From the NCBI RefSeq assembly GCF_001698205.1, contig NZ_CP016591.1, forward strand, positions 124,001 through 188,000: a DNA stretch of 64,000 nucleotides, in the 5' to 3' direction. The notes beneath the pieces were generated by a model, which worked only from the letters and a program-made list of their open reading frames with translations, made no database searches and was not told where the DNA came from. Numbering within the stretch: position 1 is the stretch's first letter; each line of letters starts with the position of its first letter. Positions 34,664 to 41,614 of this stretch are shown one piece after another. Both the position numbers and the translations under genes were made by a program. This DNA is from Tsuneonella dongtanensis. Its GTDB lineage: Bacteria > Pseudomonadota > Alphaproteobacteria > Sphingomonadales > Sphingomonadaceae.

Positions 34664-35116
34664 CTATTGCCCCTTAATCTCCAACTCCGGCCGATCTGAT
34701 CGCAGCCAGTCCGAGCATTGATCTATGACGCCATCGAGAGGAAGGCGCGTTCGACCCTTCAATGCGCACTCCCACACCACGCCGATCCGCCACTCCTGAT
34801 CGCGCAGTGCTGTATATGCTCGCGCATCGACTTCGCGGTTGCGATTGATTTTTCCTAACCAAAAGTCGGTGCGGGTGGAGGGCAGCCGAAAGAGATGGCA
34901 ATCATGTCCGTGCCAAAAGCACCCGTGCGCGAACAGTGCGGCTCTATGTTTCGGGAAGACGAGATCAGGGCTGCCGGGCAGTCGCCGGTCATTCAGCCTG
35001 AACCGAAAACCCAGCCCATGCAGCCCCTTTCGCAGGACCATCTCTGGCTTTGTGTTGGTGCTCCGTATCCCCGACATCATCCGGCTGCGCACGGCAGTCG
35101 AGACAATGTCAGCCAT
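34664..35116 (-). CDS. vsr: very short patch repair endonuclease (Vsr)
   Basis: 150 residues: MSGIRSTNTKPEMVLRKGLH, RRLPGSPDLVFPK (catalytic Asp), FAHGCFWHGHDCHLF (Zn and active-site histidines) and WRIGVVWECALKG. Vsr nicks beside T:G mismatches made when 5-methylcytosine deaminates in CCWGG-like sites, protecting the genome from its own methyltransferase. It overlaps the methyltransferase end by 8 nt and lies 1 nt from the endonuclease. The presence of Vsr supports a 5-methylcytosine product for the partner enzyme. Confidence 0.95.
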   Translation of the reverse strand: MADIVSTAVRSRMMSGIRSTNTKPEMVLRKGLHGLGFRFRLNDRRLPGSPDLVFPKHRAALFAHGCFWHGHDCHLFRLPSTRTDFWLGKINRNREVDARAYTALRDQEWRIGVVWECALKGRTRLPLDGVIDQCSDWLRSDRPELEIKGQ

Positions 35117-36377
35117 CTGTCATTACCGGCTCGCGAATGGGGCGGGTCACGGTCGCAACGTCACCCCTCTCCGACTGGGACCTGATAGCCGCGCGGATGT
35201 GGGGCTCCATAGCCTTCGCGATGAACTCGACCACCGGCACGACGACGGCGTTACCAAATTGACGATAGGCTTGGGTATCAGAGACCGGGATGCGCCAACG
35301 GCGCTCACCTCGATCAAATCCCATTAGGCGGGCACATTCCAGAGGCGTCAGGCGACGTGGACGGTTGCCGGGTTGCTCGATCAGCACCTCCGACCCGTCC
35401 TTGTAATAACGCGCCGAAAGCGTGCGAGCGACGTCGTTCGGACCGAACAGGCTGAAACCAAACCCGTTGCCCTTCGCCTGGTGCTTCTCCTTGTAGCCTT
35501 GCAGATACTCCCACAGGCGCGGCGTGAGGGTATATTTGGGATCAACCTCGTCGTGAGGCTGGAGGATGCTGCCGAGTTTTGGCCCGGTTCCCTTGTCAGG
35601 CACTTCCAGCTTTCCGAGGTCGAAAGTGCTTGGCTCCCGGAAGCCGACTATAAAAATCCGCTCGCGCTTCTGCGGCACCCACGGCTCCGAACTGATGACC
35701 CGCGTTTGGACGTGGTAACCGAGTTCGTTGCGCAGGACGTTTAGGATCGTAGCGAACGTCCGCCCCTTGTCGTGGCTCTCCAGATTTTTGACATTTTCCA
35801 GCACGAACGCGGCGGGCTGATGGTGGGCGATGATCTGAGCCGTGTCGAAAAACAGCGTGCCTTGGGTGTCACACAGAAAACCATGCGGACGGCCCAAGGC
35901 GTTCTTCTTTGAAACGCCAGCGATGGAGAACGGCTGACAAGGAAAACCTGCAAGCAACACGTCATGCTCCGGCACCGTTGCCGGGTCTTTTGAAAACTCG
36001 CGAATGTCACCGCCGATTGGATGGTTGTCACGGAAGTTCAGCGCATAGGTCTTCTGAGAGTTTGCATCCCATTCGGACGTGAAAACGCAATGTCCGCCGA
36101 TGGCTTCGAACCCCAAGCGCAAGCCGCCAATCCCGGCAAAAAGATCAATGAACCGAAATGAAGACGCCGGTTCGGCCTGATCGCCGCCGTCTCGGCCCGC
36201 GTCCCGTAGCACGCTTAATGCGAGGCGCGACGGACGGGTCGTGCCATTGGCGTATCGGTATGCGGTTCGCTCCGACACCTCCAGCTTGGCGGCAGCCTGC
36301 GATAGCGTCAGCCCCGCATTGTCGCAGAGGCGCTGAAACTCACTCCGAACCGTATTGCCCATGCGAGGGAAAACCAT
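35109..36377 (-). CDS. DNA (cytosine-5) methyltransferase, Dcm / M.EcoRII type, with N-terminal HTH
   Basis: About 422 residues from the ATG at 36377, with GGAG 6 nt before it. An N-terminal HTH (LTLSQAAAKLEVSERTAYR) precedes the catalytic domain: FIDLFAGIGGLRLGFE (SAM site), GFPCQPFSIAG (catalytic Cys), ENVKNL, QKRERIFIVGF, and the late RLTPLECARLMGF and QFGNAVVVPVV motifs. This order is that of M.EcoRII and Dcm. The HTH suggests self-repression, as M.EcoRII does, and a small palindrome lies just upstream of the start. First gene of the operon ahead of vsr and the endonuclease, so methylation precedes cutting. Confidence 0.95.
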   Translation of the reverse strand: MVFPRMGNTVRSEFQRLCDNAGLTLSQAAAKLEVSERTAYRYANGTTRPSRLALSVLRDAGRDGGDQAEPASSFRFIDLFAGIGGLRLGFEAIGGHCVFTSEWDANSQKTYALNFRDNHPIGGDIREFSKDPATVPEHDVLLAGFPCQPFSIAGVSKKNALGRPHGFLCDTQGTLFFDTAQIIAHHQPAAFVLENVKNLESHDKGRTFATILNVLRNELGYHVQTRVISSEPWVPQKRERIFIVGFREPSTFDLGKLEVPDKGTGPKLGSILQPHDEVDPKYTLTPRLWEYLQGYKEKHQAKGNGFGFSLFGPNDVARTLSARYYKDGSEVLIEQPGNRPRRLTPLECARLMGFDRGERRWRIPVSDTQAYRQFGNAVVVPVVEFIAKAMEPHIRAAIRSQSERGDVATVTRPIREPVMTDG

Positions 36378-36389
36378 GCCCTGCTCCCT

Positions 36390-36406
36390 GTGTCGATTGG
36401 TGACAC
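36390..36406. promoter_or_regulatory. possible operator upstream of the methyltransferase
   Basis: Inverted arms GTGTC and GACAC around a 7-nt spacer, 13 nt upstream of the methyltransferase ATG. The position fits autorepression by the HTH of that enzyme. The arms are short and chance occurrence is possible. Confidence 0.4.
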
Positions 36407-36609
36407 ACTGACGCAATCAAACCGAGGGGGCAAGCGATTTGTTCCGCTAATGTTCCCTTCTTGTGGGTTGTGCACGCTTTAACTGGACCACGCATGGCCC
36501 TCCTCATGATAGACGTTGCCCACGTTGTATGAGGGGCTCACAGAGGTCAATTATCGACCTTGTTAGACGTTCTTACTGATCCTTTGGCCCACGGTGGACA
36601 AGGGCGCAG

Positions 36610-37464
36610 TCATGGGAAGGCCGCGCGCGAGGCAGCTTCATCTAGTTCCGCCCCCTTCGGCATCCGACCAATCTCCAACGTCCTTCGAAGGAGGTCCAAG
36701 AGCAGATCACTCGCAAACTCGACGGCTGCCTCTAGTTTGGCCCCATCGACATCTGAGCCGTGAACAACCTTGGATCGAATGTCGTAGGCTCGTTTCACGT
36801 CTCGGAAGCGGGCCGCCTTGGCCTCGCTGTCTCCTCCGTGAAGTATTGCCGCGTGCAACGCGATGCTCCTGCGAAGTTCCGCGTCGACGTCGAGGAGGCT
36901 CTCGATGCCCGCCCACAGAAGCATGATTTTCGCATCAGCGTCCGGAAGGTAATGAGCGTTGTTGTAGTATCGCTGCGCACCCCTAAACCTGCGCTCCCCA
37001 AGCAAGGCACTGTAGGTGTCGAAGTAATTTGCAGCCCATCTCACTTGGTCCGGGGTAATCGCCACGCAAGGGAGCGGCCGGATGAACGTGTGGCGGTTCG
37101 TTAGGCTAAACTCGTGAGGGTATTCAGGAACTCCGCTGTATAGCGAGATAACGTGCGTCCGGCATGCCAGCGCCAGAAGACCAAAAAGCCAAATCGCGTT
37201 CCAACTCTTTCGAGCGAGAGCCTCGCCACCATCGGGGTGCTCGACCACTATCGAGAAGGTAGCCAGCCTTTCCATGGAAAGGACGGCTGCATGCGTCTGA
37301 AACTCCTCCCCGCCTCGGCTCCCAAATGAAGTTTCGAAAGTAATAACCTTGGGCGACACGCTGATGCCCGGTGCGAGTTCGGCGGGTTCTTCAATGGCCA
37401 AGCCATGACCTGCGATGTAGACCTGCGTGCCTTTGCCAGTTCGTATTGATACCATGCGTTTCAA
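36610..37464 (-). CDS. HEPN-type protein (ApeA-like C-terminus)
   Basis: 284 residues. The C-terminal 110 residues look like a HEPN domain of the Apea type: KIMLLWAGIESLLDVDAEL near residue 180, then YDIRSKVVHGSD, where R230 and H235 make an R-x4-H HEPN ribonuclease signature. The N-terminal two thirds have no recognised family, although a SWNAIWLFGLLAL hydrophobic helix lies near residue 90. HEPN proteins are RNA-cutting toxins in abortive infection. The adjacent GIY-YIG and small membrane genes make a defence role plausible. No antitoxin is recognised. Confidence 0.75.
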   Translation of the reverse strand: MKRMVSIRTGKGTQVYIAGHGLAIEEPAELAPGISVSPKVITFETSFGSRGGEEFQTHAAVLSMERLATFSIVVEHPDGGEALARKSWNAIWLFGLLALACRTHVISLYSGVPEYPHEFSLTNRHTFIRPLPCVAITPDQVRWAANYFDTYSALLGERRFRGAQRYYNNAHYLPDADAKIMLLWAGIESLLDVDAELRRSIALHAAILHGGDSEAKAARFRDVKRAYDIRSKVVHGSDVDGAKLEAAVEFASDLLLDLLRRTLEIGRMPKGAELDEAASRAAFP

Positions 37465-37528
37465 CTAGCCGATGGTGTCGTTCTCACCAAGGCGGGGCGA
37501 TGACAACTCGGACAGGTGAGGATGTGCG

Positions 37529-37852
37529 ATGGACGCGGCTTGGGCAGGGGTAGCAGGTGCAGCAATCGGTGCACTCGGCACAATGGGCGGCAATATTCTG
37601 ACCCACTGGCTCCAGACTAGACGACAGTCCTCGCTCGTGGAGAGACGGCAGGAACGGCTCAGACAGATGTTGAGCAGCGACAAATACACGTGGCGCAGTC
37701 TGGACGCTCTGGCAGCCTCAATCGGAGCCGACGAGCAGACCACCGCCGAGTTGTTGTTGGAGATCGACGCAAGAGCATCGCTCTCGAACGGCAGGTCTTG
37801 GGCGCTCGTAACGCGCGCGCCCTTTCCCGAAGACGTGCAACCCGAGCGATAG
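37529..37852 (+). CDS. small single-pass membrane protein
   Basis: 107 residues. A glycine-rich N-terminal helix (GVAGAAIGALGTMGGNILTHW) probably crosses the membrane, followed by a charged cytoplasmic part with RRQERLRQML and a folded-looking C-terminus (IGADEQTTAELLLEIDAR, then PFPED). Similar small proteins occur in proteobacterial islands but have no known role. Divergent from the HEPN gene. Confidence 0.6.
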   Translation: MDAAWAGVAGAAIGALGTMGGNILTHWLQTRRQSSLVERRQERLRQMLSSDKYTWRSLDALAASIGADEQTTAELLLEIDARASLSNGRSWALVTRAPFPEDVQPER

Positions 37853-37907
37853 TGCAGAATATGAGTGGCCTCGATCCTCCGCTTGCGATGATCCGACTGA
37901 GAATAAC

Positions 37908-38717
37908 CTAGAGATAAGCGTCAATTTCGTCGCTGACTTCCTGTTGTTTAGGCGGGAACGCAGGCCCCACATACCTGATCCCTGCCTGCGACAGCTTGCA
38001 CCAACGAGGGAGGCGCTTGCCCACATACATGTTCCGAAGTTCCGGTGCCGCTCGCTCACCGACAAAGCCGAGGCGGTCGGGCATCGCGTGAGGGGCGTTC
38101 GGGAAGTTCTCCAAGGTGCCGGGCAGCCACTCATTCGGCCTAAATGCGTCGAGTATCAAACCCCCTCGAACTGCTACGACTAGATCGAGTTTCGGGAGAT
38201 GCTTGCGGTTCAGCTTCCAAGCGAACCGCGCGGCTTCATAAGTCCCTCGATCATCGACCGTGTTGCGCACCCCGACGAGCAAGCAGTTATGCTCCCACGA
38301 AGCAGGCTCTGCTTGATAGCGCGCTACGAGGTCCGTGGTGCGAGCCGCACCGAACAAATCTGACCGATGCCCAGCGACTGAGTTCAGGAGCGAGGGGTAT
38401 ACGTCAATTAGAGCCGCTTCGACCTCGTAGGCGGTTGGTTCATCCATCCCATGCCGGTGAATATGATGGTCCACTTCGTGCCCTGCCGTCTTGATCTGAG
38501 CAATAAGGGCCAGCTTTGGTGAGAGGATGCTGCCCTCCGGAGACTTCTCTCCAGCCGCGTGGTGGAATACGCGATTACCTCGGCCCTTCCCGACATAGAA
38601 GGTCTCGCCGCTGCGCGGGTCAACCAGTCGATACACGTAAAAGCCTAGCTGCTCGATCACCTCGTCACGAAACACCGACCCAGCCTTCCACAAGGGAGAT
38701 AGAGGATACCGATACAC
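37908..38717 (-). CDS. GIY-YIG nuclease domain protein
   Basis: 269 residues. The GIY-YIG core is at residues 25-100: FYVYRLVDPRSGETFYVGKG, then RGNRVFHHA with the catalytic arginine, and EVEAALIDVYPS with the metal-binding glutamate. This resembles the LEM-3-like branch with the extended loop. The C-terminal 150 residues have no recognised family and may bind nucleic acid or another partner. Probably a DNA-cutting protein of a defence or mobile module. Confidence 0.75.
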   Translation of the reverse strand: MYRYPLSPLWKAGSVFRDEVIEQLGFYVYRLVDPRSGETFYVGKGRGNRVFHHAAGEKSPEGSILSPKLALIAQIKTAGHEVDHHIHRHGMDEPTAYEVEAALIDVYPSLLNSVAGHRSDLFGAARTTDLVARYQAEPASWEHNCLLVGVRNTVDDRGTYEAARFAWKLNRKHLPKLDLVVAVRGGLILDAFRPNEWLPGTLENFPNAPHAMPDRLGFVGERAAPELRNMYVGKRLPRWCKLSQAGIRYVGPAFPPKQQEVSDEIDAYL

Positions 38718-38821
38718 TGAAAATAACCGAGATAAAGCGGCAGGCTGCCCGTTTTCGATGCGTTCACTTTACCCTCGACCGCACTCCGCACCCGGCTAGG
38801 CTCCTCGCAAGGAGACCAAAG

Positions 38822-39385
38822 ATGTTGTGTGGCTACGCGCGGGTAAGCACTGTCGATCAGGTGGCGGGGCTAGAAGCCCAACAGCGCGAACTCTCAGCAA
38901 CGGGGTGCACCAAGCAGTTCGTCGAACAGGTTTCGTCCGTCGCGGAACGCCAGCAACTGTCAGCCGCACTCGACTTCGTCAGAGACGGAGACACCCTAGC
39001 CGTCACCCGCCTCGACCGTCTCGCGAGGTCGACCTCTGACCTGCTCCGAATTGTTGATCTGCTTGAAACCAAAGGCGTGGCGCTCCGCGTGCTCGACTTT
39101 GGGGGGACGGAGATGGACACAAGTTCTCCGGCAGGACGTTTGACCCTGACCATGTTTGGCGCGCTGGCCCAATTCGAGCGCGAGATCATGCTCGCGCGGC
39201 AAAAGGAAGGCATCGAACGAGCTAAGCGCCTCGGGAAATATCAAGGTCGGCAACCGACCGCGCGTCGTAGGCTTCCTGAGATGCGCGCCCTCGCTGCCGA
39301 GGGGGTCAGGCCTTCCGAGATCGCCGACCGCCTGAATTGCAGCCGAGCGAGCGTCTATCGCCTTCTTGCGGAAGACCGGAAGTGA
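38822..39385 (+). CDS. serine recombinase (resolvase / invertase family)
   Basis: 187 residues from the ATG at 38822, with CAAGGAG upstream. The nucleophile Ser is in YARVSTVDQ; then LDRLARSTSDL, the FGALAQFEREIM helix and KAKRLGKYQGRQPT-like linker, and a C-terminal HTH (GVRPSEIADRLNCSRASVY). Complete in length for the Tn3/Hin class. No inverted repeats or partner transposase are visible nearby. The next gene overlaps its stop by 4 nt, so it is in a small operon, not an isolated transposon gene. Confidence 0.9.
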   Translation: MLCGYARVSTVDQVAGLEAQQRELSATGCTKQFVEQVSSVAERQQLSAALDFVRDGDTLAVTRLDRLARSTSDLLRIVDLLETKGVALRVLDFGGTEMDTSSPAGRLTLTMFGALAQFEREIMLARQKEGIERAKRLGKYQGRQPTARRRLPEMRALAAEGVRPSEIADRLNCSRASVYRLLAEDRK

Positions 39386-39576
39386 GCGACCCGGCCGAAT
39401 TGTTTGCGCGGCTCACCGGCGAACTGGAAGACATGCACGGGGTAGCCGTCGAAGGGCAGGTCGCCAGTCAGCCGCCTGAACTGCTCCGCGCTCTTGCCGA
39501 TGCGCTTGCAACCGGGTTGCAGCGTGCGGCTCGAACCTTGCTCGAAGCCCGTATGACCATAGACGCCCATGACTGA
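39382..39576 (+). CDS. small unknown protein in resolvase operon
   Basis: 64 residues from a GTG overlapping the resolvase stop (GTGA). It reads as two amphipathic helices (AELFARLTGELEDM; ELLRALADALATGLQRAA). No family recognised. The overlap on both sides supports it as a real gene. Confidence 0.5.
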   Translation: MSDPAELFARLTGELEDMHGVAVEGQVASQPPELLRALADALATGLQRAARTLLEARMTIDAHD

Positions 39577-40045
39577 GGGAGCGGGAGAACCGCACGATCT
39601 GGTAATTGGGCGACAAGTCGTCGAGGCTATCGGGCAGGGCTTTCCACTGCCGCGATGGGGCTGGTCGGTTCCCGGTCCATATCAGGGTGCGACAGGAGCG
39701 GAGCGTGTGCTAGCATGGCAGAAGGTCAGGGTTGCCGAGCAACTTGGCCTCATGCCGCCAAGAGAACGGTGCAGCGGATGTGGGAACGCGGCGGACCACC
39801 AGCACCACGAGATTTACGCTCGCGAGTTTTCTTGCCAGCCTATCTGCCGATCCTGTCATTACCATGTGCACAATCGCTTCGGTCGACCGGGCGAATGGAT
39901 GCGTCTGCTTGAGACGCGAGTATCGCTCAAGTCATGGCTTTGGACATTCCCCCGCAAGCCGATTACCCGAGAGCAGGCGCTCCGGATCGCAGCCGAGCCC
40001 GACCTACTCAGCGCGCTTCGCCGCTTTTCTTCGGATCAGCGATAA
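39569..40045 (+). CDS. HNH-like zinc-binding protein
   Basis: 158 residues, overlapping the preceding small gene by 8 nt. The central region has a C-x2-C (CSGCG) followed by HQHHEIYA, then CQPICRSCHYHVHNRFG: the layout of a zinc-bound HNH / His-Me finger nuclease fold, with the HHE and late histidine as possible active residues. No full HNH-family signature can be fixed by eye, so nuclease activity is an inference. It converges with the XRE gene and overlaps its end by 38 nt. Confidence 0.6.
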   Translation: MTEGAGEPHDLVIGRQVVEAIGQGFPLPRWGWSVPGPYQGATGAERVLAWQKVRVAEQLGLMPPRERCSGCGNAADHQHHEIYAREFSCQPICRSCHYHVHNRFGRPGEWMRLLETRVSLKSWLWTFPRKPITREQALRIAAEPDLLSALRRFSSDQR

Positions 40046-40238
40046 GGGCGCAAGGGTCGATCTCCAGACGGTCGGCCATGCGCTCGATCACGTCGATTGT
40101 CAGATTGCGCCGAGCCTGTTCCAGATGATTGACGTAGGTCCGATGGACATCGACCAGTGCGGCGAAATTGTCCTGCGACAGTCCACGCTCGGACCTTATG
40201 CGACGGATGTTCGCAGCAAGGTTTTGGCGCAGTCGCAT
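40008..40238 (-). CDS. XRE-family transcriptional regulator
   Basis: 76 residues from the ATG at 40238. A single helix-turn-helix domain: ANIRRIRSERGLSQDNFAAL, VDVHRTYVNHLEQARRN, then a short closing helix. Size and form are those of restriction-modification controller proteins and small phage-type repressors. A perfect 20-bp palindrome lies about 84 nt upstream of the start, between this gene and the divergent zinc-ribbon gene, and is its most likely binding site. The EcoRII set is about 4 kb away, so a direct link is uncertain. Confidence 0.85.
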   Translation of the reverse strand: MRLRQNLAANIRRIRSERGLSQDNFAALVDVHRTYVNHLEQARRNLTIDVIERMADRLEIDPCALIADPKKSGEAR

Positions 40239-40321
40239 CGAGCAAGATGGACCACAGCGCAAAAATCCAGTCACCAGCCGATAGGCTACAAAGGGACTTC
40301 ACCTCGATCACACATCGCCTA

Positions 40322-40341
40322 GTGTAGACCATTGTCTACAC
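40322..40341. promoter_or_regulatory. 20-bp perfect palindrome, probable operator
   Basis: Arms GTGTAGAC and GTCTACAC around CATT. It sits between the divergent XRE and zinc-ribbon genes and ends 5 nt before the latter's likely ATG. Controller proteins of the XRE type bind such two-fold sites, so it is a likely operator for one or both promoters. Confidence 0.65.
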
Positions 40342-40346
40342 GGAAC

Positions 40347-40946
40347 ATGGTGTTGGTGAAAATGAAGGCTGACGAACGGATTTGCCCGGCATGTGCAGAG
40401 GTTGTGAAAAGGGCCGCCTCTCTCTGCAAGCACTGCGGTCACAAGTTCAGGAGCATTGATCCCGCAGAAGCCCCACCCTCCTTCGATGCCGAGCGGGAGG
40501 GTAGGAACTTCAAGACAGCACTCGCCTTAGGGATCATCGGCATTATTTCGCTGGTGGCCTACTGCACTCCCGATAAAGCGGCCAATGATGCGGCCAAAAG
40601 CGCCAATGCAGTCGCGACAGCGAAGGAAAGTCCGCTCGCAAATGAGAGCACGCAGATGGCTTGGATCGGCAAATCGCAGGAAGGAATTAAGGCGAAGCTG
40701 CGCGACCCTGATAGCGCCGAGTTTCGCGATAGTCGGTTTTACTCCGGAGGGTCAGCGCCTGTGGTTTGCGGTGAGGTGAACTCCAAGAACGGCTTCGGCG
40801 GTTATGGCGGGTATCAGCGGTTTATCGCCTCGGGCGAGAAGTTGGCTTTTCTGGAGAGCGAGATGACATCATCGAGTGAGATGGATGACGCATGGAAGAA
40901 GATGTGCGTGAAAGCGCCGACCGACGAGGCGCATGTGCCTTGGTGA
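40347..40946 (+). CDS. zinc-ribbon membrane protein of unknown function
   Basis: About 199 residues. An N-terminal zinc ribbon (CPACAEVV, then CKHCGHKF) is followed by a membrane helix (ALALGIIGIISLVAYC), then an extracytoplasmic domain with a KLRDPDSAEFRDSRF and GEVNSKNGFGGY pattern shared by many small secreted or lipid-anchored proteins. ATGs at 40347 and 40362 are both possible; the first is used. The promoter region holds the 20-bp palindrome. Last gene before the right end of the island. Confidence 0.65.
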   Translation: MVLVKMKADERICPACAEVVKRAASLCKHCGHKFRSIDPAEAPPSFDAEREGRNFKTALALGIIGIISLVAYCTPDKAANDAAKSANAVATAKESPLANESTQMAWIGKSQEGIKAKLRDPDSAEFRDSRFYSGGSAPVVCGEVNSKNGFGGYGGYQRFIASGEKLAFLESEMTSSSEMDDAWKKMCVKAPTDEAHVPW

Positions 40947-40954
40947 GCAACGCG

Positions 40955-40974
40955 GTCGGACACATGACGGACAC
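40955..40974. repeat. pair of (G)TCGGACAC / GACGGACAC repeats at right end of island 2
   Basis: Copies at 40955-40963 and 40966-40974, spaced 11 bp. They resemble the GACGGACAT pair at 30127-30146, which has the same spacing. Likely integrase arm-type sites at the two ends of island 2. Confidence 0.5.
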
Positions 40975-41022
40975 GGGCCCTGACTGCCGACAAAGGGAGT
41001 TGCCAAAAATGGCAGAAATACG

Positions 41023-41068
41023 TGGTGAGCCCTGCTGGGTTCGAACCAGCGACCTACTGATTAAAAGT
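41023..41068 (-). repeat. attachment-site repeat C inside the intact tRNA-Lys gene
   Basis: The 3' portion of tRNA-Lys, identical over 46 nt to repeats A and B. Because the complete tRNA is here, this is the side on which the gene was restored after integration. Confidence 0.93.
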
Positions 41069-41098
41069 CAGTTGCTCTACCGACTGAGCTAAGGGCCC
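41023..41098 (-). tRNA. tRNA-Lys (UUU)
   Basis: The minus strand folds as a full cloverleaf. The acceptor stem GGGCCCT pairs with AGGGCTC (one G-U), followed by A and an encoded CCA; then come the D-arm GCTCAGTCGGTAGAGC, an anticodon stem around CTTTTAA (anticodon TTT) and the T-arm CTGGTTCGAACCAG. It is the target of both islands. The 5' half lies outside the repeat, so only this copy can be functional. Confidence 0.97.
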
Positions 41099-41111
41099 GA
41101 CCGCGGCCGCC

Positions 41112-41603
41112 CTAGGACAGCGGGCTTGCGCGGGTCAAGCGGGCTTCGATCTGCCCGACTGTCAGGCCGGTCAGCGGATCGCGCCATGCACGGGCGATCC
41201 TGGCGGCGGGAGCGACGGCGAAGCGCCTGTCGTTGAACTCCGGATGGGGGATTACCAACCGCTCGCTGAACCAGGAGCCGCCGCTCCAGAGTGCTATGTC
41301 GAGATCGAGCACCCGGGCGCCCCAGCGGGCTCCGCGGCGGACGCGGCCGAACGCGTGCTCGATCGCCTGCAGCAGGTCGAGCACTTCTTCGGGCTCGAGC
41401 CGCGTCGAAATCACCGCCGCGGCATTGGCATAATGGCGGCTGGAGGGGCCGAGGGGAGCGCTGTCGACGATCGGCGACATCGCGTCGACGGCGAGGCCCG
41501 CATCCTCGAGGGCGGCGAGGGCAGCTCGCAACACCTGTCGCGGCAGTCCGAAGCGCGGATGCCGCACGTTCGATCCCAGCGCGACGAGGAACCGGTGCCG
41601 CAT
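41112..41603 (-). CDS. folK: 2-amino-4-hydroxy-6-hydroxymethyldihydropteridine diphosphokinase
   Basis: 163 residues from the ATG at 41603. Visible motifs: FLVALGSN at the start, ARWGARVLDLDIALW (the acidic Mg/ATP residues of HPPK) and the IPHPEFNDRRFAVAP block. It transfers pyrophosphate from ATP to the pterin before dihydropteroate synthesis in folate biosynthesis. It lies 11 nt after aguB on the same strand, so they may share a transcript. Confidence 0.93.
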   Translation of the reverse strand: MRHRFLVALGSNVRHPRFGLPRQVLRAALAALEDAGLAVDAMSPIVDSAPLGPSSRHYANAAAVISTRLEPEEVLDLLQAIEHAFGRVRRGARWGARVLDLDIALWSGGSWFSERLVIPHPEFNDRRFAVAPAARIARAWRDPLTGLTVGQIEARLTRASPLS

Positions 41604-41614
41604 TCCGGCCCTCC

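Larger units (their letters stand above)
29941..41022. mobile_element. genomic island 2 in tRNA-Lys, about 11 kb
   Basis: Lies between repeat B and the intact tRNA-Lys gene, with a tyrosine integrase at its left end. The cargo is an AlpA-like regulator and reverse transcriptase, an EcoRII-like restriction-modification set with Vsr, HEPN and GIY-YIG proteins, a serine recombinase, an HNH-like protein and a XRE regulator. The dense nuclease content makes it look like a defence island. No transfer or virion genes are present. Confidence 0.88.

Noticed and set aside
24058-41068. Prophage
   Set aside because: No capsid, portal, terminase, tail or lysis genes; the array is better described as integrative islands.
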